A DNA stretch of 50,580 nt from Hyphochytrium catenoides (taxonomy: Eukaryota > Sar > Hyphochytriomycetes > Hyphochytriales > Hyphochytriaceae), in the NCBI GenBank assembly GCA_900088475.1, contig FLMG01001623.1, positions 4,789-55,368 of the forward strand. The letters are read 5' to 3'. Below, one piece after another: positions 31,174 to 43,158 of the stretch. Each line of letters opens with the position of its first letter. Position 1 is the first letter of the stretch. The notes beneath the pieces were generated by a model. That model saw only the letters and a list, made by a program, of their open reading frames with translations. It had not been told where the DNA came from and made no database searches. A program made the translations under genes and the position numbers.

Positions 31174-33428
31174 TCAGCTCATGGGAGTCTCGGTTTGCAG
31201 AAGGGGCGGATGCTCAGCCACAACTAACGTCTTGGCTCTGGCTCGACGGTAGACTGCTCTGACTCGTAGCATAAGTAAGACCGTCAGTATCATCGTCAAG
31301 GTCATGATCACGTTGATCCATCTGTTATCAATGACTGATGGTTTGGGGTGGAGGCATTGACAACAAAGAGTTATTACGCGTCAAGATGACAAGTAGTGGA
31401 ACAGTGGCACTCACGTGGGCTCACGAAAAGCGTGATGACCGTGAAAGCGTTACTAATCATGGCTATAAAGCCTACGAGGTAAAGATATTGCTTAGTCCAG
31501 AAGAGACGATGTGCGTCACTGACTGAGTACTTGAAAAGATACCTGCAGATGTACCTTCCTGCACGGGATAGGTAAGCTCAGCACTCAGCTCAAGAAAAAG
31601 TGGAGTCCCTGCCCCTTGACAAAAGCCTGACACAACGGGGCAGTGTTTATTAGCAGATTTGTCAAGCCAGAATCACCATAAGAAGTAGCTAGCAGATCAT
31701 GGGCTTACCAGCGACAGTGATTGCCACGTATATGGATAACATCGTCGCCTTATACAGCGGGCGTGTTGCAAAGGGGGTTGGGAAGCTCAGAGTGAACCAC
31801 AAGCATGCAAGGAAGGCAGCCAGGTTGGAAAAGATAATCATGCTCTTATAGCGGTGCTTGAAGTACCTAACTCACTGGTTAGCCCGGGCTCGAGGAGACG
31901 ACAGAGAACATGTGCGTATGACGATGACTTACCCATCAGCCAGCTTTGCCACGATGATGGCACCTATGCAACCACTGAAGGAATTGAGAAACTGAAGCAT
32001 TCCCACCTAAACAACGGGAGTCAGCAATAGGCCAGTACGGCTTAGGGTGAATGTTATCATAGAGCCTCACCTGAGAGCTACTATAACCTAGCGGATTCAA
32101 TATGTTCTGCAGAACTCCAAGCCACGCAGCAGAAACCCCGCTGACAAGATGAAGATATTGTCTTTCAGTGACTCCATCTATGGCACACGTCTCAAGTTTG
32201 TAACTTACTACTGAATTCCGCATGCAAAGGCGACCTGCAGAAAGTCTGAGTTGCGCACCACCCGGTCGACACCCTCCCAGAAGCTGATACTCTCTCTAAG
32301 AGACTTGGTGCTGGCTACTCGCCGCAGGGGATTGGGTGGCAGGACCGGGCTGCTTGGGAAGTGAAGAAGGACGAGGCCGAAACAAACCGAGGCTACAACG
32401 AACTGGAGCCACATTATCTTTGCCAGTCCATAGGGCTGAAGAGCGAGCTCCGGTGAGGCAAGATACCCAAATTGACAGCCAACACTACTTGAAAAGCTAG
32501 CGATGGCGGTGGCCATAGTCCTCTGATTGTCAGGAAACCAAGCTGAGGATATCTCGGTAGGGGTTGCCTGAAGTTTCGCAGCCTGGTTATGACTTTCCTA
32601 AAGTTGTGCCGAAACATAATTCAGAACTGACTTACCGAAGCGCCTGGACCCGCAGCAGCGTTAAAAATCTGTCCTGCGTGAAGAAGAAGAAGGATCATTC
32701 CCGGAGATTGCCTGACATGCAGAGCCTCGATGAAGGGCAGGAGTCTCAAAAGAGCGCCGACCGCGGTGAGGAAAGTGCCTATCAAGATAGTCTGCACGTG
32801 GGTTGAAAACGTTAGATATTTCTCTTTCTAATAGTCCAGCTGTCTCCAAGCAGTACCTTTCTCAGCCCATCCTTCTGCGACAGAACCCACCCGATCCATA
32901 TGCCGGCTGGCAGGTAGACAATAGAGCTGTCATGCAGAAATGTCAGAGCTGATGCAGCCAGACAGAACAAAGATTAGTCTCTGCCATCTTACCCCCAGTT
33001 CAAGAGCAGGTCTACTGTCCCATCGGTGATCCGCACTTGAGGGAAGTACTATATAACCAGGTTGTATGAGAAGTGCGGGAACATCAGGACTTCATTGGCG
33101 CATCTACCTGTCGAAGCTCCGTCGGTATGGCAGAAAAGGTCATCCAAGCGTAGCTCTGGATGAAGTTGAAGCAAGAGAAGACCATCAATATGTACCACTT
33201 CTGCCACTTCGTCTGCCAAGTTCCCGCACCGTCTTCTGTCACAACAATGGGGATTGTCTCTAGGAGAGGACTGTCAAGGCTCTCATCATCCGTCAGGCTA
33301 GCAAGAAGCTCATCGTACAAGCTACTGGCATCCTCTGCGACGCTTCTTCCAACACCTGTCTTGGACCTAAGTCCGTAAGATTGATCTTTGAAGTCCTCGC
33401 GCAGCTGGGCATAGGAGTGGGATGTCAT
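31174..33428 (-). CDS. SLC49-family (FLVCR/DIRC2-like) major facilitator transporter
   Basis: A twelve-helix-type transporter; characterised relatives move haem, choline or related solutes. About 11 exons join in phase to roughly 490 residues. A 70-residue acidic cytosolic N-terminus (DDESLDSPLLE) precedes helix 1 (WYILMVFSCFNFIQSYAWMT). Next come SSIVYLPAGIWIGWVLSQ, THVQTILIGTFLTAVGALLR, AAAGPGAS and EISSAWFPDNQRTMATAIAS. The last is very like the SLC49 stretch 'P..vSa.WF...eRt.A'. The C-terminal half has ILNPLGYSSSQ, LNSFSGCIGAIIVAKLADG and LFLELSAELTYPVQEGTSAG, where family members carry 'P.f.E..aE.tYPv.E...'. It ends with a last helix and a tail containing ALVVAEHPPLL-like sequence. Substrate cannot be told from sequence. 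Confidence 0.83.
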
Positions 33429-33680
33429 TGGTCCTATTCTTCTGGCGAAGAGAAGACTGGTTACCGCTTAGGTAGAGCAAGAAGGTAGAATGCAGCGGTC
33501 CATTATCTTCGCTCCTTCATTAGAACTTTGGTCGCAGCTTGGCTCGATCGTCATCCACCCCCTTGGGCCTCGAGGCTTGAAAGTCTGCCGACGCTACATC
33601 CACCGAGAGAGAGAGAGGCAGGTGAAGATCGCTAACGGGAGGAAGCGCTACTCTCTCCCGCTGACCATCTTATTCTGCCC

Positions 33681-33769
33681 GGACGCGGTTTCTCGTCTGT
33701 TAATTCTCATGCTCTTCTTCACGAGGCCGCAGCGGACGCGGTGTCTCATCTGTCAGCTCTCATGCTCTT
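33681..33769. repeat. Imperfect direct repeat, 52-bp period
   Basis: GGACGCGG(T)TTCTC-type units begin at 33681 and 33733. Each runs about 37 bp through a CTGT(T/C)A centre to CTCATGCTCTTC, with several substitutions. Located just upstream of the SLC49-like gene on its 5' side. Confidence 0.75.
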
Positions 33770-35380
33770 CAGATTCAGGAGTCCAGGCATTCTTTAGCAT
33801 CTCTTCATCAGACATTGAAAACCAGAGTGCTGCCTCACTACAAGCCGTCACCGTCTCCCGTCCAGCTTCAACATCTAAAAGCCGCCAACGACATGTCCTC
33901 GTTCTCCCTTTTGCTGTTCATAGCTCAAGCAAGTCTCATACAGTTTCGAGCACTTTCTGCTCTGTCAAAGAAGCCAGGATAACTGCTGCTTGGCCATCAT
34001 CCGCAGCAAGCTTCAGCAGCACAGTGAGAAAGAAGTCACGTGTCGGAGATTGATTGCGCGCCGGTGTTTGAAGTCTGGGAACCTCTTTAGACTGTGAGAA
34101 TAAGTTGACAACAGCCAAAGTATTAGTCTGTGAGTGGCCACTACTACTACTGAGCTTGATCGGCCACATTTCAGCTGCCACAACATCTGGTTACGTTGCT
34201 CCTTAGACGATGACGACTGTGCGTTCTTGCCACCCGATGCAGTTAGAGCTCTCTTCTCAGCTCTATTATGTGTGTGGGTTCAGAAACTTCCTTTGCTATC
34301 TGTCATATAGCTAAAGCCCGTACGGGTACGAGCTCCTGAAAACTGAGACATTATACTGAGCAGCAAATCTAGAGATAATGCAGATTTCTCACTCAGAGAG
34401 AATAAGGAGCAAAGTGCTTTCCAATGAGCACAGAGATGAGCTGGAATGAGACTCCAGTGCCCCTACGTAGAACGATACCAGCAACTGCTGACTTTCCAAG
34501 CTCAGCATAACAATATGAAAAATGATGATGGCCCCTGGCCTAATCTCACTACCTATGATATCCACTGGACGCGAAGGATGTTGTCACAAGAGGTTGGTCA
34601 CATCATCATATTGTTGTCTTCCCCCCAGCAGTCAAAGGATGAAGATTGGAGGTGATGCTGGAGGAGGAAGACTTACGCTCTACATGGGACTCCCGGAGCC
34701 GGGCACTTCTAGCAGGTTTCTATCAGTTATGGAGGCTGGATATGATGGTGCTGGAAGGATAGCAGTGACAAGAGAGGCAGCACCGTGTACCCTGTACGTC
34801 CGATGGTCTATCAAGTGCTTGTCGTTGTAGAGACGAAAGCTTTGTTTTTTCTGTGTCAAGACGCTGAAATCAGGGGCCTAGTAGTATCGTGCCGACCAAC
34901 AGGAAAAGCATGCTCTTGTGATGTCAAAGCCGAAGCCGCCCTAGTCGATGGACGTCGAGATAAGAAGGGGTTGATAATTGGAAGGAAAGTCCTTGTACTT
35001 GGACATGTCTGCAATAGAAGAGGGCCTCAGTACCATCGTGGTGATGGGGAGGATCTTCTGTTTCTTGCATGAATGCGATAACCATATAATTAGCTGTCAT
35101 CATTAGTCAGTAAACAGAGCTAGTTCGAGCAAGAACATAACGGACAGGTCGGAGACAAGCAGAACAATCTGACTCTGCAACAAGGGCGAATGAGGTCAAA
35201 AATCTGAGGAAGTGATCGGGAGTAGCGTAGACAAGCAACTCTAGCTACCCCTAAAGCCGCTTTTTGGTGTCTCAAGCGTAGTAGGGAAGGAACTTGGCGG
35301 CCGACAAAGCTCTTACGATGGCATTTATGGCTAAGGTTACAGCAATATCATCTTCTATAGTAGAAATGCCTTCATTCCGC

Positions 35381-35397
35381 TTAGGGTTAGGGTTAGG
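35381..35397 (+). repeat. Interstitial telomere-like (TTAGGG)n tract
   Basis: TTAGGGTTAGGGTTAGG, nearly three copies of the TTAGGG telomere unit, inside the gene-poor region. TTAGGG telomeres are common in animals, fungi and many protists. The tract is short, so it may be a repaired break or chance. Confidence 0.8.
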
Positions 35398-38193
35398 AGA
35401 GGACCTCAACTGCTCTCCGCGGCTCAATGACGACTACTTGTAGCATAACAAACCCTAAGCAACTCAGTAGGCGTACAACCAACTCTTGCCAGGCATCCAG
35501 CAAAGTGACCAACAGCTAAACCTCCAATAGAGCTGGCCTGCGCTTATTTTAGGCTAATAATTTATCCCACTTACTACTGCGTAAACATCATCCCATAGAT
35601 GCTAGAGAGGTCGCACTTTTCAAAGAGCCTTGCATGCAAAACGGTGGCAAGGTTCAGCACTGCCACCGTAGAGCTACCAGGTGTAACGCTAATGTCAGCA
35701 ATATATGGGCCCTGTAATGCTTACTCTGTGCACCTCCTTTCTGAGATGAGTGTCCATCGACATCTCCACCCGCCAATCGCAGTGGGTGTTTCATCCGTCC
35801 TTTGTGCCAGCGAGCCAAATTGCCGATGCTATGAAGGGGCCTTCCTCTGCTAATTCTGATAAGAGCTACCAAATATAGAGATTATGATGCATCCATGAGA
35901 GTGACCCAGAGTTCAGTGCTGGGCATTCTATCGTTAAACTGAGATTGCGGGGATGCGGATAGAGTGTCAGCATAACTGAGATAAAGATCGCAGTGATGCG
36001 GGTGACAGAACCCTCAAAGCTTGTTGGCAATATGATGCAGCCAGAATGTATATGCTCTCAGGAGGAGAGCGAGAGGATCATCCTAGTTTTGAAGGGTCAT
36101 TGGCCTCTGATGGAGACAGGTCAGTGCGATCCCAGCGCAGTCTCCGCAGGTGATGACTCAGGTATGCATGGGACCTACGAGTGGGTTGCTTATGACCAAC
36201 AAGGAGCATAAGCCAGAATGTAAAGCTCCGTATCTTCGCAAGGATGATGCAGTGAGCAAGGAAGTATACTGACTAGTCTTCTTGCTTTCACCTGTCCTGT
36301 CCGATGAGGAAGAAGGAAGGTTCCAGGTTGCACTGGATAGTCTTTGGAGAAGATCCGTAGATCAATAGAGTCAGCGGACGTGAGACAGACAGACAGAGAG
36401 GGAAGGGAGTCTTGAGAAGATACTCCCGATGAACCGAACATACCATCTCGATAGTCCCAAGTCACTCTCGTCGTCTCAATTTGTCGCTACCTGAACACAT
36501 TGGGTTCATGTCTATACTCACTTTACAGTGACAGATGAAACCTGATGCATATAGGCATCTAATGGCCCCGGCCCTTAACCTGAAATAGTCGCAATGGACG
36601 ATACCTGGTGCATGTTCTATTCCTTGTGTGGGACTTTGAGGGACCAAACACCTGAGAATTATGCAGTGAGATAGATGACGGCAGAAGGCGAAGGTGACGA
36701 CTGCTCTTCGTTCCCAATCCACGAACGCCATTCCTTCTTCGTCACTTTCAGCGCTGATATACCACACATCGAGATTTATTCGTAATATGTAGCCTTGGGT
36801 CCCCTGTACTGGCAGTCCTGGCAGCAGCCACCCAGCCGCCCTCACACATTACAAATAATAGTTGACGACTATTCAGTATATACTATGTCATTGTGTTGTA
36901 GTAAATACTGTACAAGACTGGGTGTCGGCTGGTCTCTGCTGTAGTTTCGAAAAGAGGTTGCTGTTCTACATCATAACCACATTCTACAGTTCCTGCTGGC
37001 CATTTTTACCCTGCAGCACGTAATATGAAAGCAGATGGCTAAAGGTAAGAAGGGCACTCTCCAACTTTGAAAAAAAACTAGTAAAAAGGGCCTTTAGACG
37101 ATGTCACAGTATGGAGCACTGGAAACTTTAATCTGGCGAAAAATGCTGTTCCAGGCTTAAAGAGCGACAGATTTGGGCAACCAGAGCAGTCCAGGACCTT
37201 TGAGTTTACCGTATAATCAACCTCCAAACACACCACAAGCAGCTCAAGAGATAGGGGTAAAGAACAACACTTCTACCAACACAAAAATTTCAAGTGCCCA
37301 CCCGTTCTCTCTGTGACACATCTTGCCCTACAAACTCTATAGTAATAACATTCCCTTGATCGCAATATAAAACAAAGGGATAGACACAAAGACTTGTAAC
37401 AGACAGAGAAACTAACAGGAGAAAAGAGAAGAGATGGGGGTCAGAAATTGGCGGTGGTTGGACTGGACTGGCCCTTGTTTATGTCTTAGACCCTAGGCCT
37501 CTCAGGTGCTTCTGAAACAGTCCACACCTTGATTCTCTCGCCTCTGATTATGGAACTTCGTCGCTCTCGGCGTACCTTGCCGAAGTATCCCCCAGAACAC
37601 GAACAGCTCCTGATGCTCAGTCTATTACTATGGCTTGAAAGCATAGGATGATAGGCTAAGGACGACGGATAGAACATTACTCGGACTGGCAGAGTGGGGA
37701 GAGGCCCTGGCTACCCACCCGTACGGGTTATCCTAATGCGCCAGCAGAAAATTATGCTGTTACGCGGGGGCAGGGAGGTGCTGGCGTCCGCATCATGCCT
37801 TCATTGACAGGCGCCGCTGGACTGGACATTGGCTGCCAGGCCCAGCTAGCCATGCTCATCTCTCCTCTCTGTCTTCCACTCTCCTCCTCGTTTGTCACTT
37901 CATCGCTTCTCCTGTGAATGAATGCTGGTCATCGTCCCTCCATTGCCTCAGTCAGCAAGAGAGGGAACCTTGGTCTTTCACATCAGAGTGGACTGTGTAT
38001 TGTCCAAGCAGATCTACTGATCCAGGTCACTCCACACTCAACGTGCACAGCTCATAAAGACCGCGCCTCACTTCAAGATTTGCAGAGGACGCAGAACGCA
38101 ACCCCAGAGCTCTGTAGCCACTAGTCAACACAGATTGTTCTCTCAGAAAGCAGTAGCAACACAGAGCTAGCTAGCTGTGCACAGCGCGGAATA

Positions 38194-39312
38194 ATGAGCC
38201 CAAAGAATGAGAACCGTGGAAGCTTTGGCACCGATCCTTCAAGTCCCTCCGGAAGTGACAGCAGAAACAACCGCTACAAGGTTCTCGTCACGGGCGGTGC
38301 TGGGTACATTGGCAGCCATACCGTGGTAGAGTTGTTAGACGCTGGCGTTTACGATGTCGTAATCGTTGACAATCTCTGCAACTCGTCAGAAGAGAGTGTC
38401 CGTCGTGTCAGGAAAATCACTAATACTGACCAACAGAGCCTGCCATTCTACCAGGTAGACATACGAGACCGCGAGGGCCTCTCAGCGGTCTTTGAAAAGG
38501 AGGGCCCCATTGATTTCGTCATACACTTTGCGGGTTTGAAGTCCGTCACTGAGTCCAATGACAAGCCTATTGAATACTTTGACGTAAACTTTTCCGGCAC
38601 TATGAGCCTGCTATCTGTGATGGACCAGCATGAGTGCCGTAAGGTCGTCTTCTCGTCGTCCGCAACAGTGTATGGGACGGCACCTTCTCCCATCAGCGAG
38701 GACGCCCCAGTTGGAGTTGGCATCACTAACCCCTATGGGCGGAGCAAGCTGCTTGTTGAGGATGCTCTCCGGTCACTTCATGACTCTCCCGTTGGGTCGA
38801 AGTGGGGCATAGTCATGCTGCGTTACTTTAACCCAGTTGGAGCCCACGAGAGCGGTATGATTGGGGAAAGCCCCAATGGACCCCCGAACAACTTGATGCC
38901 CTACGTCTCGCAAGTTGCCGTGGGTGTCCGTCCTGTCCTGACTGTCTTTGGCGATGATTGGGAGACACGCGATGGTTCTGGAGCACGAGACTTCATCCAT
39001 GTAGTGGATTTGGCTCGCGGCCATGTGGCGTCTCTTAGACGCCTCCAGGATTCTGAAGGCACCTGCGACGTCTATAATCTTGGCTGCGGAAATAGTATCA
39101 CGGTACTGGAGATGGTTCGAGCCATGGAGAAGGCTTCAAAGAAGCAGGTACCCTACAAATTTGGACCCCGTAGACCTGGAGATCTGGGAGAGGTTTACTC
39201 TTGTCCGGACCTGGCCATGAAGGAGCTTGGATGGAAAGCAGAGAAGACTGTGGATGATATGTGTGAAGATGTCTGGCGCTGGCAGAGCAGAAATCCAAAG
39301 GGTTATAACTGA
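38194..39312 (+). CDS. GALE: UDP-glucose 4-epimerase
   Basis: Interconverts UDP-glucose and UDP-galactose, the last step of the Leloir pathway, using bound NAD+ in the cytosol. A single intronless frame of 372 residues, close to the usual 340-350 plus a 25-residue polar N-terminal extension. The Rossmann motif VLVTGGAGYIGSH begins near residue 30. IDFVIHFAGLKSV and FSSSATVYG carry the catalytic Ser region, and NPYGRSK holds the catalytic Tyr and Lys (YxxxK). Substrate-site stretches follow: MLRYFNPVGAHESGMIGE, LMPYVSQVA, DGSGARDFIHVVDLA and the late RRPGDLGEVY. All expected residues are present. It is one of two intronless genes of this class in the window, the other being the SDR at 43159-44220. 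Confidence 0.95.
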   Translation: MSPKNENRGSFGTDPSSPSGSDSRNNRYKVLVTGGAGYIGSHTVVELLDAGVYDVVIVDNLCNSSEESVRRVRKITNTDQQSLPFYQVDIRDREGLSAVFEKEGPIDFVIHFAGLKSVTESNDKPIEYFDVNFSGTMSLLSVMDQHECRKVVFSSSATVYGTAPSPISEDAPVGVGITNPYGRSKLLVEDALRSLHDSPVGSKWGIVMLRYFNPVGAHESGMIGESPNGPPNNLMPYVSQVAVGVRPVLTVFGDDWETRDGSGARDFIHVVDLARGHVASLRRLQDSEGTCDVYNLGCGNSITVLEMVRAMEKASKKQVPYKFGPRRPGDLGEVYSCPDLAMKELGWKAEKTVDDMCEDVWRWQSRNPKGYN

Positions 39313-40672
39313 GCAGCACGCCTCCATCCCGCGTTTGGCGATGACCTACGGTGCCTAGATTCTTGGTAGCGTCCGCTTACATCCTTTGCCAAGGGTCGTA
39401 AAGGGGCAAACAAGCGCCTAGACATGTCTTTTATTTATGATGACAGATCTAAGACGGAACAGGTAGTGACGGCGATAGTAGTGCTGGAGCTCTCCTGGTC
39501 CTCTTACAGCTGGAAATCCTGTTTGCAGGAAGAGTTAGATTTACCCATGCTCTCCGCATTTATAACTGTTAAAAGAAAGTCGGTTGACCTCTCACTGCTC
39601 TTTTATTTCTGCTTCTTGTTTAATCTTTGCTGCATCTTAGTCAAGCACAGCTTCAAACAGCTGCCTGCAAATGTAATCCTAGCTCCAATGACCGAGTCGG
39701 GCCTATCCCGGGCTTCAAATACTACCCTTCCTTGCTACCGATGACTATTTAGCAGGCTCTTGGTCGCCAAAGGCTTTGTAGAATATTATAAAAGCCTACC
39801 CTGCCATTCGGAAGCCCCTTACGCCCACGGCACAGATATCACCCTTCGCTTGGAGGTCACGTCACAGTGCAACAGCTTTTGAGCAGGGTACTCGTCTTAG
39901 CTCTCGGAAGAGCAATCGTAAGATCATGCAGCGCAAAGAAGCTGGATGTCTGATGTTTCCCTGCAGCTAACGAGAGCCCGATTTTTTCCCGCTGAAGAGG
40001 CCCCTGCCAATCGTCTTCGCGCGATAGCGCTAAGTAAGCAGCTAGGCATTCGGGCAACCATCACCTCGTACTTTAGGCTTTGCTGATACCGAAAAACCAC
40101 GTGCCTACCCCCTACAGAGCTCGTAAGCAGGCTGTCACGCGGAACTGTGCTTTCTCACGCTTTGGGCTCTTCGCTAAGAACATTGTCTACGATTGAGCTC
40201 CAGTGCCATAAGCCGTGGCTCGCTACTACGAGCCACCAGCCCAGACGAAGGCCATGAAGCGGAAGATGGAAGAGCCTGCCTGCAGAGGATCTGGCAGTGC
40301 CTGAGAGATGCTTCTGAAGTTCTGAAGGTTCGCCGACTCAATGAAGACAAGAATCAGCTATATTCCGAACCAGGGCACCATTAGTCCCGCCTATTCCATT
40401 ACAGACAGCCTTTGGTTCTGAATAGTGTTGAGGAGTTGTATCACTCGTCCGCAGAGAAAGGACAAACCAAGATAGCTGCATCATCGCTGGTCAGTCTGCC
40501 CCTGCTGCTCTTCTGCCCTCTCATCCATTGTCTAAGAGCTCTCCAGAGCCCATCAGAGGAGTCGTTTCAGGTGAAGAAGTCTCCACAGCGTAAGAAGCTC
40601 GGTCAACTGGCCGTGTTTCACGCTTACCAACAGAGAGGACTCCTACAGCGAGTGTGGGCAACCACCGACAGA
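39313..40672. other. Intergenic region
   Basis: About 1.36 kb between GALE and the CID-domain gene on the same strand. An open frame leads into the CID gene from 40412 but lacks family character. I see no separate gene. Confidence 0.5.
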
Positions 40673-42979
40673 ATGGGGGAGTTTGCCCCTGAAGTTCGGT
40701 TAGACTTCGATGAAGGGCCAGAGCTAGACGAAGAAGTCATTCAGGATCTTCTCCGCAAGTTGAATCATACCCAGGATAGCGTGCAATCAATAGCGAAGAC
40801 GTTGATAAAGTATCCAAGTGAAGCGGCGACCATCGTAGAACTATGGTGAAAGCGCGTGACAATTTAAAGTCTCTATGCATCATTGTCTTACACTGAGCTG
40901 GCCTATATCACAGGTTAGAGCAGCTGGAAGAGAGGGACTCTGGAAGAAGGCTGCCCTTCCTCTACCTTGCCAATGACATTCTACAGCGCCAAGAGAAGGC
41001 GGACAACCCCTTTGAGCTGGAGTTCCTACCCGTGAGTATAGAGTCTACGTCTGGCGCCTCAGCTCTTCCTAACTAGCCATGCTGCTGGCGACTGTGTAGG
41101 TTATGGATCAGGCGATCCGGCTTCTTTGTGAGAACAAGGGCAATATCAATCCCACTAGAAGAGTGCTGCATGTCTGGGCTGATCGATCCGTCTTCCCCAA
41201 GGTAAACTTCTGCAGCGCACTCTGCCTCCTGCATATGACAAGATGGTCAACCGCAGCTGCTCCCCCAATGATAGGAATTTCTCGAACGTCTGAAGGAGCA
41301 CTTCGCAGACGACGTCGAAGATCTAAAGCAATCTCTTCGGGGGTCCGTCGAAGCTCTGCCTCCAGTCCAGCAGAACTCTTCCGTATCACTAAGGTCGCAG
41401 AAGGTTACTCCGCGAATGGTACATATTATCTGTCTCAAACTCTGATTATCGTTTCCTTTGTCTCATTGGCCTTTCTAACATATCTCCTATTCAGTGTCTT
41501 TCTGGCCGTAGCTGTCGCTACTCTTCCGGTCTCTATCTCTGCCTCTCATTGCCTTGACCGTCCTACGCCGCCGCCTTCTCATTTCTTATCGCTTTGGTTA
41601 TGACTGCAGCTCCATCCAGCTTCAAGGGCCCTGATTGCATTTGAAGAGAATGAGGCCATTATAGGTTTTCTGAAGGAAAAGTGAGTTAATAACAGGCATG
41701 GTTAGCTGTCAGGCGTGCTTATCATGGCTAACCTTGGCTCTTCAGGATTGATAAACTGGACGCTGAGGTTCTCGACGACAGCCTCACTTCAGTATCTGAT
41801 GTCTTGCAAAGGGCTAGCGACAGCTCTGCCAATGAGTTCAGGAAAAAGGTAGAGGAGGCACTTAAGCTGTTGACCAAGTATAAGGCAAGTTGACGAATGG
41901 TTGAAGCTCCTTCAAGTTTTTGCTCTCATTATCTCTCATTGCGAAGCTCTTAACCACTCTTGTTATCCTTCCTTGACGCAGGAATACTTGGACTTGCGAG
42001 GGAAACTCGCTGGCGAACTAGAAGATGCACTGACTCAGGCCATCGGTACTGAGGTAAGGTAGCCTAGAGAGAAGTAAGTGATAGATAATGGTCTTCAGTA
42101 TATGACGGAGAGGCAAGAGCTAGGCGAATAGTAAGCCGGAGCACTAGATATTTCAGCAATCAAGCGAAGAAACGGGGTAAATGCCGTCGTGCTCTGTTTT
42201 AAGGGCAGGGGACACTGTAATGGCTACATTTCCTAGCTGAATGAAGTTAAGGCCAACTGTAAGGGCATGTGGGGAGAAGGTGGAACTGCCGCGAAGCTAA
42301 CTGACAACCTCCCACACTGTTCAGAGCCAAATTATAGACCTCAATACAAAGAGACGCTTGGTAAGAATCATTCATTGTCAGCGAAATATTGTGGGCTTGT
42401 TATTGACTGAAGCGACGTAAACAGGAATGTGAGGTCATTACGGAACAGCTAGATAACCTTCAGAAGAAGCAACAGGAGAACCCAAGCTTGGTATGAAGTT
42501 TGTTTTAGTACTTGAGTGACTTTTTACCTAGGACTGACTTGTGTTGAGCAGTGGGAGGAGAAACGAAAGGCCTGTTTGGAAGCTCGCAGACTCAGAATGG
42601 AAGAAGCGGAGAAAGCTAGGCAGGAGAAGAAGCGAAAGCAAGAGGAAGAGGCCATGGCAGCCGTGGCGAGCATCGTAAGCCCTAGAGCCTCCCAACAGGA
42701 GGAAGAAGAGAGTCAATCGAACCAACAGTAAGTACTCTCATTTCTTCGTCCACGTAGTAGGCCGTTCGTCTTATTTCCGTTTGCTACTAGGCCTGAAGCC
42801 TCAACTAATGCAAGGGCAGCCAGATTGGTCTGGCATCCGTAAGTACCTCTCGATGTGCTCCATTTCTCGTTTTCTGGAGCAAAGGCTCTCCATTCTAACC
42901 GTTCTCCTGCTTGGGATACAGTGCGCTGAAGGAGTATGTGGAGCTGCCTCGGGAGTTAGAGGCGTGGAGAGAGCATTGA
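40673..42979 (+). CDS. CID-domain protein (RPRD/Rtt103-like), RNA polymerase II CTD binding
   Basis: CID proteins bind the phosphorylated C-terminal repeats of RNA polymerase II and act in termination and 3'-end processing in the nucleus. About 12 exons give roughly 400 residues. Residues 1-150 form the CID: LLRKLNHTQDSVQSIAKTLI, the split IVELW/LEQLEE, RLPFLYLANDILQ, FLPVMDQAIRLL and RRVLHVWADRSVFPK, the canonical helices with the conserved YLANDvlQ and vW.dR.vf. An acidic region and coiled coils follow (EYLDLRGKLAGELEDAL, ECEVITEQLDNLQKKQ), then a long Glu/Lys helix (MEEAEKARQEKKRKQEEE). It ends EYVELPRELEAWREH. One intron (41885-41981) is GC-AG. The short exon around 42323-42360 is the least certain. 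Closest family is RPRD1/2, by pattern only. Confidence 0.82.
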
Positions 42980-43158
42980 GGCCACTGCAGACTGCATCTC
43001 TCCGATCTCGAAGGATAAGAGCTACTGAGTTCGCTGTATTATCTATTATGTAACATACAAACAAATTGCCTATGGTAGCGGCCCAGTTACCGCTTTACTT
43101 CTTCCCTCACCGTTGACGCCTGCCCCATCGCCACCTACACTCTCTCCTTCGCTTTCGC

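Larger units (their letters stand above)
33429..38193. other. Gene-poor region of 4.8 kb
   Basis: The longest stretch without a supported gene. It has an imperfect 52-bp direct repeat (33681-33769), a telomere-like tract (35381-35397) and AT-richer sequence around 36.8-37.4 kb. ORFs here are short and lack family character; none joined to a neighbour in phase. Non-coding RNAs could be present, but I could not recognise a tRNA or snRNA. Confidence 0.5.

Noticed and set aside
33490-34053. Plus-strand 187-codon frame
   Set aside because: Contains the 52-bp direct repeat, no recognisable domain, and no ATG context or splice partner that I trust.
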